DNA of 64,000 bases from Streptomyces sp. NBC_01335. GTDB lineage: Bacteria; Actinomycetota; Actinomycetes; Streptomycetales; Streptomycetaceae. The number at the start of each line of letters is the position of its first letter. Position 1 is the stretch's first letter. Shown here one piece after another: positions 59,483 through 64,000 of this stretch. Below the pieces are notes generated by a model, which was given only the letters and a program-made list of their open reading frames with translations, was not told the origin of the DNA and ran no database searches. The translations under genes were made by a program, and so were the position numbers. The DNA lies in NCBI RefSeq assembly GCF_035953295.1, contig NZ_CP108370.1, forward strand, positions 3,315,001 to 3,379,000, written 5' to 3'.

Positions 59483-60025
59483 CTACGACGAGGGGCGCTC
59501 CAGCTCCGCGAGCGCCCGCTCGAAGCAGTCGTACGCGTCCTCGTCGTAGAGGACGAAGCGCACCTCGGCGACCGGGAGCCGGGTCTCCTCGCGGACCGTA
59601 CGCAGGGCGAGACGGGCGCCGTCGTCCATCGGCCAGCCGTAGATGCCGGTCGAGATCGCCGGGAACACCACGGAGCGCGCGCCCAGTCCGGCGGCCACCC
59701 GGAGGGACTCGCGGTAGCAGGACACCAGCAGCCCGGAACGGTCCTCCTCCCGCGACCAGACCGGGCCCACGGTGTGGATCACGTGGTCCGCGTGCAACCG
59801 CCCGGCGGTCGTCGCCACCGCCCGCCCGGTGGGCAGCCCCTTGCCGTACCGGGAGGCGCGCAGGTCACGGCAGGCATCGAGGATCGCGGGGCCGCCCTTG
59901 CGGTGGATGGCCCCGTCCACCCCGCCACCTCCGAGCAGCGAGGAGTTGGCGGCGTTCACGAGGGCGTCGGCGTGCTGCTCGGTGATGTCACCGTGTACGA
60001 GCTCGATGCTCGGCTGCGTCGTCAT
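59483..60025 (-). CDS. Macrodomain O-acetyl-ADP-ribose deacetylase-like protein
   Basis: 180 residues from ATG 60025, GAGGATG upstream. It is a single macrodomain: SIELVHGDITEQHADALVNAANSSLLGGGGVDGAIHRKGGPAIL is the MacroD-type entry loop, with NAANSSLLGGGGVDG binding the distal ribose, and VVFPAISTGIYGWP near the end. The family hydrolyses O-acetyl-ADP-ribose and removes ADP-ribose from proteins. No sirtuin or ADP-ribosyltransferase is adjacent. Convergent with the ltrA gene by four bases. Confidence 0.93.
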   Translation of the reverse strand: MTTQPSIELVHGDITEQHADALVNAANSSLLGGGGVDGAIHRKGGPAILDACRDLRASRYGKGLPTGRAVATTAGRLHADHVIHTVGPVWSREEDRSGLLVSCYRESLRVAAGLGARSVVFPAISTGIYGWPMDDGARLALRTVREETRLPVAEVRFVLYDEDAYDCFERALAELERPSS

Positions 60026-60180
60026 GGAGTCATCCTCGGGCGGCGGGACGGAGGGGGCAACGTGCGTACGCGGCCACGGAAGGTGGACGGGGCACGGGTC
60101 CGAGATCGGCCGGCGCTTCCCGCACCTCGACGTGGTGGCGACCCCGCACCGCACCCTCAGCCGGAGCCGGCGGAGGCCAC

Positions 60181-61176
60181 TCAGTCCCCCAACTCCCGCT
60201 GGAGATACACCGACCGATGCGTCGGTACGTAGCCCAGCGCGTCGTTCACCGCGCGCATCGGGGCGTTGGCGTCGGCCGTGTCGGTCACCAGCCCGGTGAG
60301 GGCGGGGTGGGTGGTCAGAGCGGTGCGGATCGACTCCGCCTTCATCCAGCGGGCCAGGCCGCGCCCCCGGTGGGCGGGCAGGACGCCGGTTCCGTAGTGC
60401 AGGCCTTCGCCCGTACCGTCGCCGGGGACGACCAGTTCGGTGAAGCCGACGATCGTGCCGTCCGCCTCACTGACGGCGGCGACCGTGTGCAGGATTTCGC
60501 CGCGCCGCTCGACGGCGCGGGCGACGGCTCGTACCCGGTCCACGTCCCAGGTCTCGGCGCCGTGGTCCATCTCGTCCATCGGCATGTCGTCCATCGCCCA
60601 CCGCGACCCGGCGAACGTCTCGGCCAGCTCGTCGGGGACCGTTCCGGTCCAGGAGGTCAGCCGGTAGCCCGGGTGCGGGTCGGCGGCCAGGGCGGCGAGG
60701 GCGACCGGATCGGCGTCGGCCGTCACCAGGCGGGCGAAGGTCAGGGTGAGGACCACCCGGAAGCCACGGGCCGTCAGGAACTCCGCCGCCACGCCACCGT
60801 CCCCGCCCTCCTGCCCCTCGCCGGCCCCGCCCGCCAGGGCCACCTGGGCCGTCACCGTGCGCCGGCCCTCCGCCCGGGCACCCGCGAGGGCCGTGTCCAG
60901 CAGACGGCTTCCGATGCCGGTGCGGCGGGCGACCGGGTGCACGGCGAGGTCCAGTTCCGCGAGGTGGTCCCGGCCGGGCTCGGTGGAGAGCCGCAGGTAC
61001 GCCGACCCCACCGGGTACGCGGGGGGATCGATGACCGCCGGGCCACCGGCGTCGCCGGGCACCTCCTCCGCGAGCCAGACGAGACGGTACGAGGACGATC
61101 CGGAGGACGGGCCCGGGGACGATCCCGAGGGCTGACCGTGGTCCGGCTCGGCGAGCGGTGTGATGCGCAGTGGCAA
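60181..61176 (-). CDS. Tandem GNAT acetyltransferase
   Basis: 331 residues from TTG 61176 behind ACGGAG. Two GNAT domains: an N-terminal one with LDLAVHPVARRTGIGSRLLDTALAGARAEG and a C-terminal one with TELVVPGDGTGEGLHYGTGVLPAHRGRGLARWMKAES. Tandem GNATs are common in actinomycetes, where one half may be structural. Between them is a helical section with DHGAETWDVDRV. The double form fits mycothiol synthase-like proteins in shape, but the sequence does not allow assignment to MshD. Substrate unknown. Confidence 0.83.
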   Translation of the reverse strand: MPLRITPLAEPDHGQPSGSSPGPSSGSSSYRLVWLAEEVPGDAGGPAVIDPPAYPVGSAYLRLSTEPGRDHLAELDLAVHPVARRTGIGSRLLDTALAGARAEGRRTVTAQVALAGGAGEGQEGGDGGVAAEFLTARGFRVVLTLTFARLVTADADPVALAALAADPHPGYRLTSWTGTVPDELAETFAGSRWAMDDMPMDEMDHGAETWDVDRVRAVARAVERRGEILHTVAAVSEADGTIVGFTELVVPGDGTGEGLHYGTGVLPAHRGRGLARWMKAESIRTALTTHPALTGLVTDTADANAPMRAVNDALGYVPTHRSVYLQRELGD

Positions 61177-61260
61177 GGGAGTCTCCGTCGAGTACGTCGC
61201 ACACGGGGCACGAGCAGACCGGAGGAACGTAAACCGAGTGCGGGAACGCCCGCAACCGCC

Positions 61261-62004
61261 TTACCGCAGCAGGAACCCCGTCAGATACCCCAGTGCGTTG
61301 GTCGCCCAGTGCAGGCCCATCGGGGGGAGGAGGCTGCCGCTGCGTCGGCGCAGCTCGCAGAAGAGGACACCGGAGGCCGCGGTGAACAGCACCGCGCCGA
61401 GGTCGGCGACGACCGCCGCGATCACGGTTCCGGCGGAGGAGGTGCCGAAGAGGCCGGCGAGCGCGGGTTTGTCGGTGGCCAGGTGCAGCGACGGGAGGAT
61501 GTGCCACATCCCGAAGAGGACGGAGGAGACGACGGTGGCGGTGACCGTGCCCCGGGCGCGTACGAGGAGCCCGTACAGCACCCCGCGGAACGCGACCTCC
61601 TCCAGTAGTACGGTGCCGACGGGGACCTGGATCAGCATGCGCCAGGCGACCTCGGCGCCGGAGAGGCCACTGTTGCGCTGGTCCTCGAAGAGGTCGCGGG
61701 TGGCGGGGAGCAGGGCGCCGACCAGGTAGACGAGTCCGACCAGGCCGACGAGTACGGCGGCCCAGCGGGCGCCGCGCGCCCAGGTGCCCCGGCCGAGTCC
61801 GGCCCCGGGCCAGGTGCCGCCGGACCACTTCCACACGCCGAGCAGGATCGGGGTGACGACCAGGGAGACGACCAGGCCCCAGCCGTGCAGGAAGACGTGG
61901 TTGACGAGGTTGGTGGCGACCAGGATGGCGACGGTCAGCGCGATCGCCCCGTTCAGGGGAAGCTTCGAGGGAAGCCTCAGGGGAAACCGCCGCCCCTCAG
62001 CCAT
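61261..62004 (-). CDS. CPBP-family intramembrane metalloprotease
   Basis: 247 residues from ATG 62004 with GGAGGCGG before it. About seven membrane helices. The CPBP (Abi/CaaX-like) motifs are VLLEEVAFRGVLYGLL (EExxxR), SVLFGMWHILPSLHL (FxxxH) and PMGLHWATNALGY (HWxxN). These are the glutamate, arginine and histidine ligands of type II CAAX prenyl-protease relatives. In bacteria the family is linked to bacteriocin immunity and membrane-protein processing. Its target is unknown. Confidence 0.9.
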   Translation of the reverse strand: MAEGRRFPLRLPSKLPLNGAIALTVAILVATNLVNHVFLHGWGLVVSLVVTPILLGVWKWSGGTWPGAGLGRGTWARGARWAAVLVGLVGLVYLVGALLPATRDLFEDQRNSGLSGAEVAWRMLIQVPVGTVLLEEVAFRGVLYGLLVRARGTVTATVVSSVLFGMWHILPSLHLATDKPALAGLFGTSSAGTVIAAVVADLGAVLFTAASGVLFCELRRRSGSLLPPMGLHWATNALGYLTGFLLR

Positions 62005-62212
62005 GCCGCCTCCGTCCCCGCCTTCGCCTCCCTACGTGGGTCCACTCTCGGCGCCGCCCCCTGCCCGGGCAACTCGTACGGAGGCAGCCCACCACCGCCC
62101 ACCACGGATCGCCGCCGTCACAGGGTGTCGCCGACCGGTGGCGTACCGTTCCGCCTAGCGTGCCTCTGGAACGGCCGGGTGACTGCGGCCGAGGTGACCC
62201 GGGAGGCCCCCC

Positions 62213-64000
62213 ATGACCGACAGTGGCGGATCGACCGGATCACCCGAGCCGACCGGAGCGACCGGACCGACCGGACCGACCGGAGCGACCGGACAGAGGG
62301 ACCGCTCCCGTCCCGCCGCGCGTCTCGTCCGGCGCCCCGTGATGCGTCGGCGGCCCGGCTGGGCGGGGGTTCTGGGGGCGGTGCTCTTCTACGTCGCCTC
62401 GTTCACGCCCTCGCTCATCCCCCGCTCGTGGCTGGTCCAGTCGCTGGCGGCCGGGGTCACGGCGGCGGCCGGTTACGGCGTGGGGTCGCTCCTGGGGTGG
62501 TTCGCGCGGCGCTGCGGGGCGCGGCCGGGCGGGGCGACGGTCCGGTGGGCGTGGCTGATGCTCGTACCGCTGGGGGTCGCGGCCGTCGTCGCGGTGACCG
62601 TACGGAGCGTGCACTGGCAGGGCGACGCGCGGCGGGCGGTCGACATGGAGCCGGGGCTGGTGTGGTGGCAGTGGGCGCTGGTCCCGTTCGTGGCGCTGCT
62701 GCTCTGCGGGCTGCTCGTCGCGCTGGCCCGGTCGGTACGGCTGGGGACGCGGACCCTGGCGCGTCCGCTGGAGCGGCTGGTGCCCCGGCCGTGGGCGCTG
62801 ATGGTGGCGGCCGCGGTGGCGGTGGTCGTGGTGGTGGGGGTGGTCCAGGGCTTCCTGCTGCGCGGGCTGGTGGATCTGGTCGAGAGCAGCGCGTCGCTGA
62901 CGAACGGGTCGACCAGCAAGGGCATCGCCCGGCCGCTGCTGCCGACGCTCTCGGGCAGCCCGTCCTCGCTGGAGAGCTGGTCCTCGCTGGGGAAGAACGG
63001 CCGGGACTTCGTCGGCCACGCCTCCACCCGGGCGGAGATCTCCGGGTTCACCGGCGATCCGGCGACGGACCCGGTCCGGGTGTACGTCGGGCTGGAGTCC
63101 TCGGCGACCCTGCGGGGCCGCGCGGACCTCGCCGTACGGGAACTGGAGCGGACCGGCGCGTTCCGCCGGAAGGTGCTGGTGGTGTTCGGTACGACGGGCA
63201 GCGGCTGGGTCAACGAGAGCCTCGCGAAGCCGCTGGAGTACATGTACGGCGGTGACAGCGCGGCGGTCGCCCTCCAGTACTCGTACCTGCCGAGCTGGCT
63301 CTCCTTCCTGACCGAGAGCGAGGCCGCCGTGGCCGGTTCCGCGCTCTTCGACGCGGTGTACGACCACTGGTCGGCGCTGCCCCCGGGCGAGCGCCCCCGG
63401 CTGCTGGTGTCCGGCGAGTCCCTCGGTTCCTACGCCACCGAGGGCGCGTTCGACGGCGAGCTCGCGCGGATGACCGCCCGCAGCGACGGCGCCCTGCTGG
63501 TCGGGCCGACGCTGCGGAACCCGATGTGGGAGAAGCTCGGCAGGGCCCGCGACCGGGGCAGCCCGCTCTGGCTGCCGGTCTACCGGGACGGGCGCACCGT
63601 GCGGTACGCCCGCCGCGAGGACGATTTCGACCGGCCGGCCGACGCCGCCTGGGACGCGCCCCGGATCGTGTACCTGCAGAACGGTTCGGACCCCGTGACG
63701 TGGTGGTCCCCCGATCTGCTGACGTCTCGGCCGCAGTGGCTCGTGGGTCCGAAGGCGCCGGACGTCTCCCCGGGGATGCGGTGGTACCCGCTCGTCACCT
63801 TCTGGCAGGTGACCTGCGACCTCGCGGTGTCCGACTCCGTCCCGGTGGGGTACGGGCACCGGTTCGGCACCCTCCCGGTCGCCGCGTGGGCCGCCGTGAC
63901 CCGGCCGCCCGGGTGGACCGGGGAGGACACCGCCCGCCTCGAAGAGACGCTGGAGCGGAAACAGGAGGAGCGGGAGCAGCAGGAGAAGGAGAACGAGGAG
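62213..64000 (+). CDS. Membrane alpha/beta-hydrolase (Abhydrolase_9), partial
   Basis: 596 residues visible from ATG 62213, with GGGAGG six bases before it; the frame runs off the right edge. The N-terminal 28 residues are a (GATGPTGP)n collagen-like repeat. Four to five hydrophobic segments (about residues 45-230) precede a hydrolase domain: VYVGLESSATLRGRADLAVRELERTGAFRRKVLVVFGTTGSGWVNE, LLVSGESLGSYATEGAF with the nucleophile in GESLG, and WWSPDLL. This is the Abhydrolase_9 family of actinobacterial membrane esterase-like proteins. A charged Glu/Gln/Lys coiled tail starts near the edge. Function unknown. Confidence 0.85.
   Translation, partial: MTDSGGSTGSPEPTGATGPTGPTGATGQRDRSRPAARLVRRPVMRRRPGWAGVLGAVLFYVASFTPSLIPRSWLVQSLAAGVTAAAGYGVGSLLGWFARRCGARPGGATVRWAWLMLVPLGVAAVVAVTVRSVHWQGDARRAVDMEPGLVWWQWALVPFVALLLCGLLVALARSVRLGTRTLARPLERLVPRPWALMVAAAVAVVVVVGVVQGFLLRGLVDLVESSASLTNGSTSKGIARPLLPTLSGSPSSLESWSSLGKNGRDFVGHASTRAEISGFTGDPATDPVRVYVGLESSATLRGRADLAVRELERTGAFRRKVLVVFGTTGSGWVNESLAKPLEYMYGGDSAAVALQYSYLPSWLSFLTESEAAVAGSALFDAVYDHWSALPPGERPRLLVSGESLGSYATEGAFDGELARMTARSDGALLVGPTLRNPMWEKLGRARDRGSPLWLPVYRDGRTVRYARREDDFDRPADAAWDAPRIVYLQNGSDPVTWWSPDLLTSRPQWLVGPKAPDVSPGMRWYPLVTFWQVTCDLAVSDSVPVGYGHRFGTLPVAAWAAVTRPPGWTGEDTARLEETLERKQEEREQQEKENEE

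Overview
This window is high-GC actinobacterial DNA and almost certainly comes from the chromosome of a Streptomyces. The signs are extreme third-position GC, many GTG and TTG starts, stop/start overlaps of the GTGA type, a complete conservon (CvnA-B-C-D plus two cytochromes P450), a CebR-type cellulose operator, a rifamycin-associated element, and many families typical of that genus. I see no rRNA, tRNA, CRISPR array, intact transposase or recognisable biosynthetic gene cluster. The gene content looks like ordinary chromosome with several decayed fragments.

Layout. 1-6.3 kb: a TIGR03084 protein, a TPR protein, a stand-alone EF-Tu beta-barrel protein, a DUF6924-like fragment, an orphan HPr-kinase-like ATPase, a frameshifted regulator relic, and a divergent EamA exporter/LysR pair. 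6.3-9.3 kb: a large FAD/Fe-S D-lactate or glycolate dehydrogenase-like enzyme. 9.5-15.2 kb: a six-gene conservon operon that ends in two P450s; the first has lost the ExxR motif, as in the CYP157 family. 15.3-24.4 kb: serC, small hypotheticals, an isochorismatase-methyltransferase fusion, a HelD-type RNA polymerase-associated helicase and secreted or lipoproteins. 24.5-29.7 kb: a WD40-like surface protein, an SGNH hydrolase, a decayed secreted protein, a TetR regulator and a HTH protein.

29.7-38.8 kb: a flavoprotein, a lipase, an aldo/keto reductase divergent from a MerR regulator, an NlpC/P60 endopeptidase with a long leader, a YbjQ protein, and a GH12-CBM2 endoglucanase behind a perfect CebR box. 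38.8-44.6 kb: small paired hypotheticals, a DUF6879 pseudogene beside its usual XRE partner, a methyltransferase, and HelR behind a rifamycin-associated element. 45-51.3 kb: a secreted tannase-like hydrolase, a TetR/TetX-like monooxygenase operon with three tandem operators, a GNAT, and a TetR/SDR divergent pair with two operators. 51.4-64 kb: an ECF sigma factor with its membrane partner, an aminotransferase, paired SMR efflux subunits, an oxidoreductase/MarR pair around a 41-bp inverted repeat, LtrA, a macrodomain protein, a double GNAT, a CPBP protease and a membrane alpha/beta hydrolase cut by the window end.

The most informative themes are regulatory. Five regulator loci have operators readable in the sequence (TetR x2, MarR, LysR, CebR target), one antibiotic-responsive element can be read, and several genes have a TANNNT hexamer 7-8 bases before the start codon, which suggests leaderless transcripts. 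I found no clearly new multi-gene system. The strongest candidates for follow-up are the triple-operator TetR/monooxygenase operon, the RAE-helR locus with an unusual HelR insertion, and the conservon with a motif-deficient P450.
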